DNA of 64,000 nt from Cohnella candidum (GCF_003713065.1 NZ_CP033433.1:496001-560000), one strand, 5' to 3'. Shown: positions 26,691 to 36,592, counted from the stretch's first letter. Made by a program: numbers and translations. The notes: generated from the letters alone by a model not told the origin.

Positions 26691-27746
26691 GTGGCCAATC
26701 AATCGTCGATCAGACCGGGACAAGTATGGCTCGATACGGAAGGGAAAAGAATTCACGCGCACGGCGGCTCGATCATCACGGTCGGCGATACCTTCTATTG
26801 GTACGGAGAGAACAAGGAAAAATCGACTCCCGGAAGCGGGATTTGGCATTATGGCGTCCGCTGCTACGCCTCCAAGGACTTGTACAATTGGGAAGATAAA
26901 GGCCTCATCATTCCTCCCGACCTGGAAGACGAGAACTCTTCCCTGCATCCGTCCAAATTCGTGGACCGGCCGCACATCATCTACAACCGTTTCACGAAGA
27001 AGTACGTATGCTGGCTGAAGATCATGCAGCCGGACGCTTCCCAGAAATCGACCGTACTCGTCGCCGACGATATTCTCGGCCCGTACACGATCGTTCGGGA
27101 CGGGATCAAGCCGCTCGGCATGAGCGCGGGAGACTTCGACCTCGTCGTCGATCCGCACGACGGCAAAGCTTACTACTTTTTCGAGAGAGTCCACAGCGAG
27201 ATGATCGTCGCGGATTTGACCGACGATTACACCGACGTTACCGGCTACTACTCGACCCATTTCCCGCAGCCGCATCCTCCGTTCGTACGGGAAGCGCCGG
27301 CGCACTTCTACCGGAAAGGCCTGCATTACCTGGTGACCTCCGGAACGACCGGCTATTTCCCGAATCCGTCCGAAGTCGCCTGCTCGAAGCTGTACCACGG
27401 CCCGTACGAAGTGCTGGGGAACCCGCATGTGAATGACGCTTCGAACACGTCTTTCGGCTCGCAGATTTGCTCCGTGTTCAAGCACCCGCACAAGAAGGAT
27501 CTTTATATCGCGCTGGCGGACCGCTGGGTAACGGAACACGTTCCGGGCAATCCGAAAACGTACGAAGAGGCGGCGGAACGGTTCGACCAAATCTTCAACC
27601 CGGACAAAGGCCTGGATCCTACCGTGGATCATTTCAATCCGGTGGATACGTCCAAAGCCGATTTCGTCTGGCTTCCCTTCCGGTTCGACGGGAAAATGGC
27701 TTACCTGGATTGGAAAGACGAATGGCGCGTGGAAGACTACGAATAA
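26691..27746 (+). CDS. GH43 family enzyme with AHGG motif (possible exo-beta-1,3-galactanase type)
   Basis: This 351-residue protein without a signal peptide is a five-bladed propeller. It begins RPGQVWLDTEGKRIHAHGGS, and the AHGG and FYWYGE motifs are typical of GH43 subfamilies 24/34, where exo-beta-1,3-galactanases occur. The acid in FDLVVD (about residue 148) and FVREAPAHFY (about residue 200) are plausible catalytic sites. It starts at GTG 26691 with GAAGGGAGC upstream. It lies just upstream of kinase 2 and shares a promoter box with solute-binding protein 2. Substrate assignment is by motif only. Confidence 0.75.
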   Translation: MANQSSIRPGQVWLDTEGKRIHAHGGSIITVGDTFYWYGENKEKSTPGSGIWHYGVRCYASKDLYNWEDKGLIIPPDLEDENSSLHPSKFVDRPHIIYNRFTKKYVCWLKIMQPDASQKSTVLVADDILGPYTIVRDGIKPLGMSAGDFDLVVDPHDGKAYYFFERVHSEMIVADLTDDYTDVTGYYSTHFPQPHPPFVREAPAHFYRKGLHYLVTSGTTGYFPNPSEVACSKLYHGPYEVLGNPHVNDASNTSFGSQICSVFKHPHKKDLYIALADRWVTEHVPGNPKTYEEAAERFDQIFNPDKGLDPTVDHFNPVDTSKADFVWLPFRFDGKMAYLDWKDEWRVEDYE

Positions 27747-27779
27747 GCGTTTTCGGGATCTTGCAACTCCGATATACTG

Positions 27780-27820
27780 GCTGTACCTTCCAATCCGGAA
27801 GGTACAGCTTATTGCCTTTT
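27780..27820 (+). terminator. Strong hairpin after the GH43 gene, in the leader of sensor kinase 2
   Basis: GCTGTACCTTCC (27780-27791 with its flanking G) pairs perfectly with GGAAGGTACAGC (27797-27808) over a five-base loop, followed by TTATTGCCTTTT. A TATACT at 27773 ends two bases before the stem. It may therefore be the GH43 terminator, an attenuator for the kinase gene, or both. Confidence 0.7.
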
Positions 27821-27846
27821 GAGCCCATGGATGGGACGTGACCCGT

Positions 27847-29613
27847 ATGAATCTCAGAGAACGCCTGACCTCGCTTCGTTTGTTCCCAAAGCTCGTCCTC
27901 ACCTTCCTGCTCGTTTTAAGTCCGATCTACGTGATCGGGACGCTCATGAACGAATCGGGCGCCAAAAACCTCAAACAGGAAATGGACAATTCGTTGACCT
28001 CCAGGGTCAATTTGTACATGGAAATCCTCGACAATGACCTCTATCGCGTCTTCCAATTGCTCCACCAATACGTGAATGACGAAGATTTGCAGAACCTGAG
28101 CGTGAAAGCCGAAATCATGAGCGATTTCGATCGGACGCAGGCGGTTCTGCGCCTGAAGCGGCGGCTCGATCTTCTCAAGCAGTCCAGCACGTTCGTGGAG
28201 AACGTGTCCGTCATGATCCCGCTCATGGATCGCACGATATCTTCGAACGACAACTCGATTCAAGAACTCGACCGCGTCCAATTCGAGGGTTTGAGAAAAG
28301 CGCCTAACCGGCTCGAATCGCCGTTTATCGTATGGAACGACCGCATTTTCATCAGCATGCCGTATCCGGAGACGACGAACCGGGAGCCGGTGTTCCTGCT
28401 GCTCGTCGAAATCTCCCGGTCCGAGCTGGGATCCACGCTGTCCCGCTTCACGACGAAAGGGGGCGGTGCGGTATTGACCGGCAAAAGCATGAACTGGGCG
28501 ATTTCCGGCACGGCCGACACCGCCGCCGCAGGAGCTTTCGCTAAGGATATCCGGGGCCTTGACACGCTCTCCAGCGGACAAGTCCGCAACCTTACGGTCG
28601 GCAAAGCCTCTTATCGGGTAGCCAAGCAAGAATCGAGCCTTTACGGGATGTCTCTCTCGATGTTCGTCCCGACCCAAAACGTGGATGCGCCGGTATCGAC
28701 TTACCGGAAGTGGATGATCGCGCTCTCCGCGGCTTCCATCGCGATCATGCTTGCTTTTTCGCTCAGCCTCTACCGAATCATTCACAGGCCGCTTCGTTCG
28801 CTGCTGCAATCCTTCCGCCGCATCGAGCAAGGGCAGTTCAACCAGACGGTGGAGTATCCGTTCAAGGACGAGTTCGGCTACCTGTACGACCAGTTCAATT
28901 CGATGGTCCGGCAGCTGAACGTCATGGTGCACGAGGTGTACGAGCAGCAGTACCGGGCGAGGCTGTCGGAGCTCAGACACCTGCAATCGCAGATCAACCC
29001 GCATTTTCTGTATAATACGTATTTCATTCTCTACCGCATGGCGAAGCGGGAAGACAACGAGAACCTCGTTCGGCTGACGAAGCATCTGGGCGAGTACTTC
29101 CAGTACATCACGCGCGACGCCGCGGACGAGGTGCCGTTCGAGAGGGAAGCCCACCATGCCCGTACCTATATGGAGATCCAGTCCATCCGGTTCGGCCATC
29201 GGATCGAAACCCATTTCGACGAGCTGCCGGAAGGCTCGGACAAGCTGGCCGTCCCGCGTCTGATCCTGCAGCCGATCATCGAGAACGCTTATAACCATTC
29301 GCTTGAGAAAATGACCCGAAACGGCCGGCTTGAGGTACGGATCGGGCTGGGGCCGGATGTCCTGTTGATTTCCGTCGAAGACAACGGCGATCAATTGACG
29401 CAGGAGAAGCTGGAGGAGCTGCAGCTGGCGCTGCGCGTCCACGACGACGTCCGGGAAAGCACCGGCATGCTCAACGTGCATCGCAGGCTGCGGATCAAAT
29501 ACGGCGAGGAAAGCGGGCTCAGGCTGAGCATCGGCGAGCTTGGCGGTCTCAAAGTCGCAATCGTCATCCCGAGAGAAGGAGAGACCCCCCATGAACCGAC
29601 TGCTGATCATTGA
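27847..29613 (+). CDS. Sensor histidine kinase, YesM type (module 2)
   Basis: This 588-residue membrane kinase has a first helix in LVLTFLLVLSPIYVIGTLM, an extracellular sensor, a second helix in MIALSAASIAIMLAFSLSLY, a HAMP domain (HRPLRSLLQSFRRIEQG), phosphoacceptor His386 in INPHFLYNT and a HATPase domain (LILQPIIENAYNHS, VEDNGD). The N-box is normal; the second glycine box is less clear than in kinase 1. ATG 27847 is preferred over GTG 27838, which would be too close to GGATGGG. It overlaps the regulator gene by 23 bases. Confidence 0.92.
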   Translation: MNLRERLTSLRLFPKLVLTFLLVLSPIYVIGTLMNESGAKNLKQEMDNSLTSRVNLYMEILDNDLYRVFQLLHQYVNDEDLQNLSVKAEIMSDFDRTQAVLRLKRRLDLLKQSSTFVENVSVMIPLMDRTISSNDNSIQELDRVQFEGLRKAPNRLESPFIVWNDRIFISMPYPETTNREPVFLLLVEISRSELGSTLSRFTTKGGGAVLTGKSMNWAISGTADTAAAGAFAKDIRGLDTLSSGQVRNLTVGKASYRVAKQESSLYGMSLSMFVPTQNVDAPVSTYRKWMIALSAASIAIMLAFSLSLYRIIHRPLRSLLQSFRRIEQGQFNQTVEYPFKDEFGYLYDQFNSMVRQLNVMVHEVYEQQYRARLSELRHLQSQINPHFLYNTYFILYRMAKREDNENLVRLTKHLGEYFQYITRDAADEVPFEREAHHARTYMEIQSIRFGHRIETHFDELPEGSDKLAVPRLILQPIIENAYNHSLEKMTRNGRLEVRIGLGPDVLLISVEDNGDQLTQEKLEELQLALRVHDDVRESTGMLNVHRRLRIKYGEESGLRLSIGELGGLKVAIVIPREGETPHEPTADH

Positions 29614-31198
29614 CGACGAACCTTATATCGTGGAAAGCATGGAGGAAATGCTGTCCGAGATCGAAGATCTGGAACTGGAGATTCACACGGCCTATTCCTC
29701 CGAAGAAGCGGTTGAAATCCTTACGCGCAAGAAAATCGACATCGTGCTCAGCGACATCCGGATGCCGGGAATGGACGGCCTGCAGCTGCAGGAACGGATA
29801 TTGGAGCGATGGCCCAGGTGCCAGGTTATTTTCTTGACCGGCATGAGCGATTTCAGCTCGATCCAGCAGGCGATCCGCAATCGCGGCACGGATTATATCC
29901 TGAAAACGGAAGGCGACGAAGCGATCGAGCGCGCGATCCGTCAAGCGGTCGCGCGGATTCGGGAGGAGTCCCTGAACGAGCAATTCCTGCTGCGGGCCAA
30001 GGACCAGCTGTGGCAAGCCCTTCCTCTCCTTCGCAAGGATTGGTTCATGGGACTGCTCGATCCCCAAAGCGCGTCCTCGTCCCTGAAACCGGCGAAAATG
30101 GAGGAACTGGGCGTTCTTTTAAGGCCCGACCGGCCCGTCCTGCTCGTGGCCGGCCGGGTCGACCGGTGGCGGGAGGAAGACGGGGACTCCGGCCGCACCT
30201 TGCTGTTGTACGCGATCCAGAACATCGCGGAGGAGTATTTGTCCCGCGTGCTTTTTCTGCCGATCCTTTTGGAAGGCTCCCATTTCGCGTGGATGATCCA
30301 GCCCGCGCTTCCGTACGAAGCCGACTGGGAAGACACGGCCGGGTTCGTACTGGGAACGCTGGAGAGCATTCAGGCGACTTGCCGCGACTTGCTCCGGCTC
30401 CCGGTTTCGTTCGTCACGACGGGGAGCGCCGCTGCGTGGGACCGTCTTGCGGCCACCTATCGGCATCTTAGGCAAACGATGATTTTAGGCCTCGGGGACG
30501 GGCAGGACATGCTCATTACCTATTGCGAGACGGAAACGGAAGACGCGGATGGCAGCCCGGTGTTCGCCGGTCGGTTGTCCGAGCTGGAGCAGATGCTGGA
30601 ATCCGGCCGCCAGCAGGAATGGGACCGGTTGCTGGACGAGAGCTTTCAGGCGGGTTTCAAGACTTTCGCCTCGTATGCGGAATTTTATTATGCGGTTGCC
30701 CTAATGCTGCTGCGGCAGCTGAACGCGGCCGGCGCCGAATCCCCCGAGGGCGGGGACACGGCGAAACGGCTGATGGACCTGGACGGCCATCCGACCAAGG
30801 AAGCCGCCGTCTCGTACTTGAAGGAGACCGCGTCCCGTTTGCTCGAACGGCGGAAAAGAACCGTCGACGAACGGACCGTGAAAATCATCCAGAAGCTGAA
30901 CCATCACATCCGCGAGCATCTGGCCGACGACCTATCCCTGGATACGCTGGCATCCGTCGTCTATTTGAACGCTTCGTACCTGTCGACCCTCTACAAACAA
31001 AGCACGGGGCGGAACCTGTTCGATTACATTTCCGAGCTTCGGATCGACATGGCCAAGGAGCTTCTCGCCCGTTCGCCCCTCAAGATCCATGAAATCGCCG
31101 TGCAGGTGGGCTTCGCGACGGCCGGCTATTTTACGCGTTTCTTCAAGCGGCATACCGGAACCACGCCGCAGGAATACCGCGCCGCCCATGAGAAATGA
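29591..31198 (+). CDS. Response regulator, YesN type with AraC DNA-binding domain (module 2)
   Basis: This 535-residue protein has a receiver domain with IIDDE and phosphoacceptor Asp55 in VLSDIRMPG, a long linker (~300 residues) and a C-terminal AraC domain (LSLDTLASVVYLNASYLS, then IHEIAVQVGFATAGYFTRFF). ATG 29591 has AGAAGGAGAG upstream and lies within the kinase end. The candidate operator at 31224 begins 26 bases past its stop, so it probably activates the transporter operon next door and the GH43 gene at 26691. Confidence 0.94.
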   Translation: MNRLLIIDDEPYIVESMEEMLSEIEDLELEIHTAYSSEEAVEILTRKKIDIVLSDIRMPGMDGLQLQERILERWPRCQVIFLTGMSDFSSIQQAIRNRGTDYILKTEGDEAIERAIRQAVARIREESLNEQFLLRAKDQLWQALPLLRKDWFMGLLDPQSASSSLKPAKMEELGVLLRPDRPVLLVAGRVDRWREEDGDSGRTLLLYAIQNIAEEYLSRVLFLPILLEGSHFAWMIQPALPYEADWEDTAGFVLGTLESIQATCRDLLRLPVSFVTTGSAAAWDRLAATYRHLRQTMILGLGDGQDMLITYCETETEDADGSPVFAGRLSELEQMLESGRQQEWDRLLDESFQAGFKTFASYAEFYYAVALMLLRQLNAAGAESPEGGDTAKRLMDLDGHPTKEAAVSYLKETASRLLERRKRTVDERTVKIIQKLNHHIREHLADDLSLDTLASVVYLNASYLSTLYKQSTGRNLFDYISELRIDMAKELLARSPLKIHEIAVQVGFATAGYFTRFFKRHTGTTPQEYRAAHEK

Positions 31199-31223
31199 AA
31201 AAACTCCCAAGATACAAACAAAA

Positions 31224-31277
31224 GATAACGGTTCTAAAAGATGTGAAATATACGGGCTCCAGACCCGCCTCTATACT
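31224..31277 (+). promoter_or_regulatory. Module 2 candidate operator and -10 upstream of solute-binding protein 2
   Basis: This is the second copy of the module 2 box (see 26592). TATACT is at 31272, 48 bases from the box start. Between the -10 and the ribosome site, TGAAAGT (31283-31289) and ACTTTCA (31301-31307) can pair into a short leader stem. Confidence 0.55.
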
Positions 31278-31331
31278 GAAAATGAAAGTAGAAGAGCTAC
31301 ACTTTCATACCGACAAGGGGAGGAAAAGAAC

Positions 31332-33059
31332 ATGTACAAACGCACCAAAGCGGCGGCGGTCGCTAGCCTTCTGTGTTTGACGCTCGTGGTTTCCGCCTGC
31401 GGAGGCAACAAAGACAAGAATGCGGAAAGCAGCGCCCCGGCAAGCAGCGCTCCCGCAAGCGCGAGCACTTCCGACAGCGCCAGCCCGTCCGCCCAACCGG
31501 CGGCGGATCCGTTCGGCAAATACGACCAGGGCATCGAAATCTCCACGGTACGCATCCTCAAAAACGAACTGAAGTTCCAAAGCGGGGAAGATCTCGACAA
31601 CAACATTTGGACGCGCGACCTGAAAGATCAGCTCGGCATTACGCTGAAGAACAAGTGGGTCGTCAAGGCGGATCAAGGCGCCGAGAAAATGAACGTGTCG
31701 ATCGCTTCGGGCGATCTGCCGGACGTGTTCGCGGTTAACGCCACCCAGCTGAAGCAGCTGGCGGACGCCGGCCAAATCCTCGATTTGACCGACCTGTACC
31801 AACAATACGCGTCTCCGCTCGTGAAGGAGTTCGCCGACGCGACGACCAACGGTCTGGCCGCGGCGACCTTCGGCGGCAAGCTGATGGCTTTTCCGGCCGG
31901 CGTCGCGACGATTGACAACTCCCCGATGCTGTGGATCCGCAAGGATTGGCTGACGAAGCTGAACCTGGCGGAGCCGAAGACGATGGACGACGTGCAGAAA
32001 ATCGCGGAAGCGTTCGTCAATCAGGATCCGGACGGCGACGGCAAGAAGGACACCTATGGCTTGGGATTGAACAAAACGCTCGTCTGGACGAACGGCGGCG
32101 GCGCATTCGGCAGCTTGGAAGGCTTCTTCAACGGCTACCATGCTTACCCGCAAAGCTGGATTAAAGCTTCTGACGGTACCCTGGCGTACGGCAGCGTTCA
32201 GCCGGAAATGAAAGCCGCGCTGGCCAAGCTGCAAGAAATGTACAAGAACGGCCTGATCGACAAGGAATTCGGCGTCAAGGACGAGAACAAGGAAGCCGAA
32301 CTGGCGAACTCCGGCAAGCTCGGCATGTTCTACGGCCTGATGTGGAACACGCTGTTCCCGTCGCTGGGCGACGGCCGCAAGAACGATCCGAACACGGATT
32401 GGCAGGCTTACCCGATCGTGTCCGTGGATGGCAACCCGGCGAACCCGCAAACGCCGGCCGTCTCGATCGACCAATACTACGTCGTCAACAAGAAAGCCGA
32501 GCATCCGGAAGCGCTGTTCAAAATGTTGAACCTGTTCGCGAAGCTGCAATTCGATCCGAGCACGCCGAAGGACGTATGGCAAGCGCACTCCAAAGTCGGG
32601 GACATCGAGGTATGGGGGTACTTCCCGTTCACGGTCGGCCGTCCCGACAAAAACCTGACGATTCACCACAACATCGTGAAAGCGCTCGACAGCAAAGATC
32701 CGTCCAGCCTCAACCCGGAAGAAACCGACGCCTACAACCACAGCCTCGCCATGGAGCAAGGCAAAGGCGATCCGACCGACTGGGCTTACGACAAAACGTT
32801 CGGCCGCGAAGGCTCGTTCAAAGTCATCGACCAATACGTGACAGGTAACCTCCTGAAGCCGAGCGAGTTCTACGGGGCGCCTACCCAGACGATGGCCGAC
32901 AAAAACGCGACGCTGTTGAAGATGGAACTCGAAACCTTCACGAAGATCATCATGGGCGGTTCTTCGGTCGACGACTTCGACAAGTTCGTCAGCGACTGGA
33001 AGAAGCTTGGCGGCGATCAAATCACCCAAGAAGTGAACGATTGGGCAAAATCGAAGTGA
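31332..33059 (+). CDS. Extracellular solute-binding lipoprotein, LplA-like (module 2)
   Basis: This 575-residue lipoprotein has lipobox VVSAC (Cys23), followed by a Ser/Ala/Pro linker to about residue 57. The mature part contains NNIWTRDLKDQLGI, SIASGDLPDVFAVN and a calcium-like DPDGDGKKDTYGL loop (about residues 233-245), all typical of the long LplA-type binding proteins that serve oligosaccharide importers. ATG 31332 has AAGGGGAGG upstream. The in-frame stretch from 31089 lies in the regulator gene in a different frame and is rejected. Partners are the permeases at 33140 and 34117. Confidence 0.92.
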   Translation: MYKRTKAAAVASLLCLTLVVSACGGNKDKNAESSAPASSAPASASTSDSASPSAQPAADPFGKYDQGIEISTVRILKNELKFQSGEDLDNNIWTRDLKDQLGITLKNKWVVKADQGAEKMNVSIASGDLPDVFAVNATQLKQLADAGQILDLTDLYQQYASPLVKEFADATTNGLAAATFGGKLMAFPAGVATIDNSPMLWIRKDWLTKLNLAEPKTMDDVQKIAEAFVNQDPDGDGKKDTYGLGLNKTLVWTNGGGAFGSLEGFFNGYHAYPQSWIKASDGTLAYGSVQPEMKAALAKLQEMYKNGLIDKEFGVKDENKEAELANSGKLGMFYGLMWNTLFPSLGDGRKNDPNTDWQAYPIVSVDGNPANPQTPAVSIDQYYVVNKKAEHPEALFKMLNLFAKLQFDPSTPKDVWQAHSKVGDIEVWGYFPFTVGRPDKNLTIHHNIVKALDSKDPSSLNPEETDAYNHSLAMEQGKGDPTDWAYDKTFGREGSFKVIDQYVTGNLLKPSEFYGAPTQTMADKNATLLKMELETFTKIIMGGSSVDDFDKFVSDWKKLGGDQITQEVNDWAKSK

Positions 33060-33078
33060 AAACGGAGTAACGCCGGAA

Positions 33079-33119
33079 CGGGAGGGCCATGGATCAACCC
33101 CAGCCCTCCCGTTTCTTTT
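33079..33119 (+). terminator. Terminator-like hairpin between binding-protein and permease genes
   Basis: CGGGAGGGC (33079-33087) pairs with GCCCTCCCG (33103-33111), followed by TTTCTTTT. Since the permeases have no clear promoter, this is probably a leaky terminator that sets the binding-protein to permease ratio. Confidence 0.75.
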
Positions 33120-33139
33120 CCCAAGGAAGGAGTATCGCG

Positions 33140-34096
33140 ATGAGCACATCGATCGCCGGCCGTGAAACCAACGCCGACATTGCCGTCAACCGCAAAGGAA
33201 CCCGCAGCGGCCGAATCCCGCAGCTTCCGCTTCATCTCATGATTCTTCCCGGGCTGCTACTGATCCTGGTATACAATTACGGACCGATGCTCGGGCTCGT
33301 CATCTCGTTCCAGAAATTCATTCCGGCGCGCGGAATCGCCCACTCGGCCTGGATCGGGCTGGACAATTTCAAATACGTCGCGAATTTGCCGGATACGAAG
33401 GAAATTTTGTGGAATACGATCGTCATCGCGCTCATGAAAATGGTCGCGAATCTTATCGTACCGCTCGTGATGGCTCTTCTGCTCAACGAAGTGCGCAAAG
33501 CGTTTTTCAAACGGGGCGTGCAGACGCTCATTTATTTGCCCCATTTTCTGTCCTGGATTATCCTGGGCGGCATCCTGATCGATATCCTGAGTCCCTCCGA
33601 AGGAATCGTGGGAGCCATGCTGAAATCGGTCGGGATCGAGCCCATTTACTTTCTCGGAAGCAACCATTGGTTCCGGTTCGTACTGGTGACTTCCGACGTA
33701 TGGAAAGAATTCGGGTTTAACACGATCGTGTATTTAGCGGCGCTCACCGGCATCAATCCGTCCCTCTATGAAGCCGCCATCGTCGACGGCGCGGGACGCT
33801 GGAAGCAGACCTGGTACATCACGCTGCCCGGAATCGCGTCGATCATCGTTCTCTTGTCCGTACTCAGCCTCGGGAACGTGCTGAATGCCGGATTCGACCA
33901 GGTGTTCAACCTGTACAGCCCGCAAGTCTATGAGACAGGCGACATTATCGACACGTTCGTGTATCGGATCGGGCTCCAGGAAGCGCAGTACGGCGTCGCG
34001 ACGGCCGTCGGCCTGTTCAAGTCGATCGTCTCGCTGTCCTTCATTTCCTTGTCCTATTATTTGGCTTACCGGCTCGCCAACTACCGAATCTTCTAA
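33140..34096 (+). CDS. Sugar ABC transporter permease, LplB type (module 2)
   Basis: This 318-residue membrane protein has a long polar N-terminus before the first helix, as in LplB/YteP relatives, and an EAA loop at LYEAAIVDGAGRWKQTWYIT. AGGAAGGAG precedes ATG 33140. It is one half of the importer served by the 31332 lipoprotein. No ATPase gene lies in the operon. Confidence 0.93.
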   Translation: MSTSIAGRETNADIAVNRKGTRSGRIPQLPLHLMILPGLLLILVYNYGPMLGLVISFQKFIPARGIAHSAWIGLDNFKYVANLPDTKEILWNTIVIALMKMVANLIVPLVMALLLNEVRKAFFKRGVQTLIYLPHFLSWIILGGILIDILSPSEGIVGAMLKSVGIEPIYFLGSNHWFRFVLVTSDVWKEFGFNTIVYLAALTGINPSLYEAAIVDGAGRWKQTWYITLPGIASIIVLLSVLSLGNVLNAGFDQVFNLYSPQVYETGDIIDTFVYRIGLQEAQYGVATAVGLFKSIVSLSFISLSYYLAYRLANYRIF

Positions 34097-34116
34097 GAGA
34101 AAGGAGCGCTCGCGTC

Positions 34117-35001
34117 GTGGTAGAGCATCTCACCCCCGGCAGAAAGGCGTTTTTCGCCTTCAATTATATCTTCCTTACCCTCGTGGCACTGGCGTGCGTG
34201 CTTCCGCTGCTCCATGTGCTCGCTCTTTCGTTCAGCTCGAGCTCGGCCGCATCGGCCGGTTACGTCAAGCTTTGGCCGGTCGAATTCACGCTCAGCAGCT
34301 ATAAGTACGTGGCGGAACAGAAAGCTTTCCTTAAATCGATCGGGGTGACCTTGGAGCGGGTGGCGATCGGGGTTTCCGTCAACATGCTGCTGACCATCCT
34401 CATCGCCTATCCTCTGTCGAAAGAGACCGGCGTGTTTCGGCCAAGGACGTGGTATGCGTGGATTTTCGTCATTACCATCCTGTTTAACGGCGGGCTCATC
34501 CCGACCTATATGATCGTGAAATACACGGCGATCATGGATACGATTTGGGCGCTGGTCTTGCCGGCGGCCGTACCGGTGTTCAACGTCATCCTGATGCTGA
34601 ACTTCTTCCGCAATCTTCCGAAGGAGCTGGAGGAAGCGTCGTTCATGGACGGAGCCGGACATTGGACGACCCTGTGGCGGATCTACGTCCCATTGTCCCT
34701 GCCCTCGCTGGCCACGGTGACGTTGTTCGCGACGGTCGGCCACTGGAATGCCTGGTTCGACGGCCTCATCTTCATGAACACGCCGGACCACTATCCGCTT
34801 CAGAGTTATTTGCAGACCATCATCATCAATCAGGACTTCTCGGCGATGGCCCAGGCCGACCTGGACTCGCTCACGAAGATCAGCGACCGGACGGTCAAGG
34901 CGGCGCAAATCTTTCTGGGGTCGCTGCCGATTCTGCTTGTCTATCCGTTCTTGCAGCGCTTCTTCATCAGCGGCATCGTGCTGGGCAGCGTGAAGGAATG
35001 A
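34117..35001 (+). CDS. Sugar ABC transporter permease, LplC/YtcP type (module 2)
   Basis: This 294-residue membrane protein starts at GTG 34117 with AAAGGAG upstream. It shows the family signature FNGGLIPTYMIVK and the EAA loop ELEEASFMDGAGHWTTLWRI; the C-terminus QRFFISGIVLGSVKE is standard. It pairs with 33140. The next gene, a rhamnosidase-type enzyme, starts 28 bases later. Confidence 0.93.
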   Translation: MVEHLTPGRKAFFAFNYIFLTLVALACVLPLLHVLALSFSSSSAASAGYVKLWPVEFTLSSYKYVAEQKAFLKSIGVTLERVAIGVSVNMLLTILIAYPLSKETGVFRPRTWYAWIFVITILFNGGLIPTYMIVKYTAIMDTIWALVLPAAVPVFNVILMLNFFRNLPKELEEASFMDGAGHWTTLWRIYVPLSLPSLATVTLFATVGHWNAWFDGLIFMNTPDHYPLQSYLQTIIINQDFSAMAQADLDSLTKISDRTVKAAQIFLGSLPILLVYPFLQRFFISGIVLGSVKE

Positions 35002-35029
35002 CTTGCATGGCACAGGGAGCGTTAAATTC

Positions 35030-36574
35030 GTGAAAACATTCCATCCATTCGTCGATAAGGCGGAGAGCTTGCTGCCGCGACTGGCCGAACATCCCGTAAC
35101 CCCCGCAAGGTTGGTGGAGGTCGTTGCGGACCCGAACGCCTTTCAAGGCTGGGCCGTGCAAGAGGCGGGTACCGTCGAAGAACTCCAAACGCGGGGGTTC
35201 GGCAAGGGCGACAGTTTCATTTTGGATTTCGGAGACCATCAAGTCGGTTATTTGACTTTGTCGCTCGATACGATTGAGGCGCGTGCCGATTCGCCCGTCC
35301 GGATGAAGCTCACGTTCGGGGAAATGCCTTGCGAAATGGCCGAGGATTTCGAGGGGTATGACGGCTGGTTGGACCGCTCCTGGCTGCAGGACGAAATCTT
35401 CAATTTCGACGTGCTGCCCGGGACGTACACGCTGCCCCGCCGTTATACGTTTCGCTACCTTAAGGTGGAATTCATCACGCCGGCACGGAAGTACAAGGTT
35501 GTTTTCCCCGATATTCGCGTGACCGCGGTCACCTCCGCGGACGTCAGCCAAGTCGCGGCTTTGCCCGAATCGATTCCGGAAGAATTGCGGGACATGGACC
35601 GGATCGCCGTGAAAACGCTGCAGGATTGCATGCAGACCGTATTCGAGGACGGACCGAAGCGGGACCGCCGGCTCTGGATCGGGGACCTGCGGCTTCAAGC
35701 GCTGACGAACTATTGCACTTTCCGCAACTATGATTTGGTTAAACGCTGTCTCTATTTGTTTGCCGATCTCCGGCTGGAGAACGGAGCGGTGGGTGCTTGC
35801 GTCTATGAAAAACCCGAACCCGCCGGGGACGACATTTACCTGTACGATTATTCGCTTTTCTTCGCAGCTACCTTGTACGACTATTACCGTGCCTCGAAGG
35901 ATGAAGAAGCGTTGCGGGAGCTGTGGCCCGTCGCTTACGAGCAGATCCTGCTCTCCTTGGAAAGATTGGATGAGCGGGGAATCCTGAAGGACGATCCTTC
36001 CTGGTGGTGCTTCACGGATTGGCATGACAAGCTGAATAAGCAAGCTTCCGCTCAAGCGGTGTTGATCTATACCATGAAACGGGCATTGTCGCTTGCCGAA
36101 CGGGTTGGAGATGCCGGAAAGGCGAGCTTCATCCGTCGGCAACTGAAGATCGTGACGGCTGCGGCACTCGAGTATTTATGGGATTCCGAACGCGGTTTCT
36201 TCGTCAGCGGCGCGGATGGTCAAATTTCCTGGGCCTCCCAGGTCTGGATGGTGCTCGCCGAGGTGCTGGACGCCGAACGGAACGGGGAGCTGCTGGACCG
36301 CCTGCTCACGGTGAACCCGGAGATTCGGCCCAAGACGCCTTATATGTATCACCATCTGGTAGAGGCTCTGATCCTGGCCGGAAGGAAAGAGAAGGCGCTC
36401 GAGCAGATGAAAGCGTATTGGGGAGAAATGATGCGGGACGGGGCGGATACCTTCTGGGAGGTCTACGATCCCGCCGACAAGAACAATTCTCCTTACGGCA
36501 GCAATCTGATCAACAGCTATTGCCATGCCTGGAGCTGCACGCCGGCGTACTTTATCCGAACGTATTTCTCGTAA
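35030..36574 (+). CDS. Short alpha-L-rhamnosidase-type enzyme (GH78-like)
   Basis: This 514-residue protein without a signal peptide keeps a beta-sandwich domain and the six-hairpin barrel with DGPKRDRRLWIGDLRLQALT, but lacks the extra N-terminal domains of full-length GH78 enzymes. TFWEVYDP and CHAWSCTP recur as in the enzyme at 24514. GTG 35030 has AGGGAGC upstream; TTG 35003 is possible but lacks a ribosome site. It is the last gene of module 2, ended by the terminator at 36593. Substrate preference is unknown, and unsaturated or modified rhamnosides are alternatives. Confidence 0.83.
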   Translation: MKTFHPFVDKAESLLPRLAEHPVTPARLVEVVADPNAFQGWAVQEAGTVEELQTRGFGKGDSFILDFGDHQVGYLTLSLDTIEARADSPVRMKLTFGEMPCEMAEDFEGYDGWLDRSWLQDEIFNFDVLPGTYTLPRRYTFRYLKVEFITPARKYKVVFPDIRVTAVTSADVSQVAALPESIPEELRDMDRIAVKTLQDCMQTVFEDGPKRDRRLWIGDLRLQALTNYCTFRNYDLVKRCLYLFADLRLENGAVGACVYEKPEPAGDDIYLYDYSLFFAATLYDYYRASKDEEALRELWPVAYEQILLSLERLDERGILKDDPSWWCFTDWHDKLNKQASAQAVLIYTMKRALSLAERVGDAGKASFIRRQLKIVTAAALEYLWDSERGFFVSGADGQISWASQVWMVLAEVLDAERNGELLDRLLTVNPEIRPKTPYMYHHLVEALILAGRKEKALEQMKAYWGEMMRDGADTFWEVYDPADKNNSPYGSNLINSYCHAWSCTPAYFIRTYFS

Positions 36575-36592
36575 AAGACATCGTGTTCGGAA

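Noticed and set aside
31305-33149. Minus-strand frame of 614 codons opposite solute-binding protein 2
   Set aside because: It is the complement of a lipoprotein gene with lipobox and family motifs, with no recognisable protein features.
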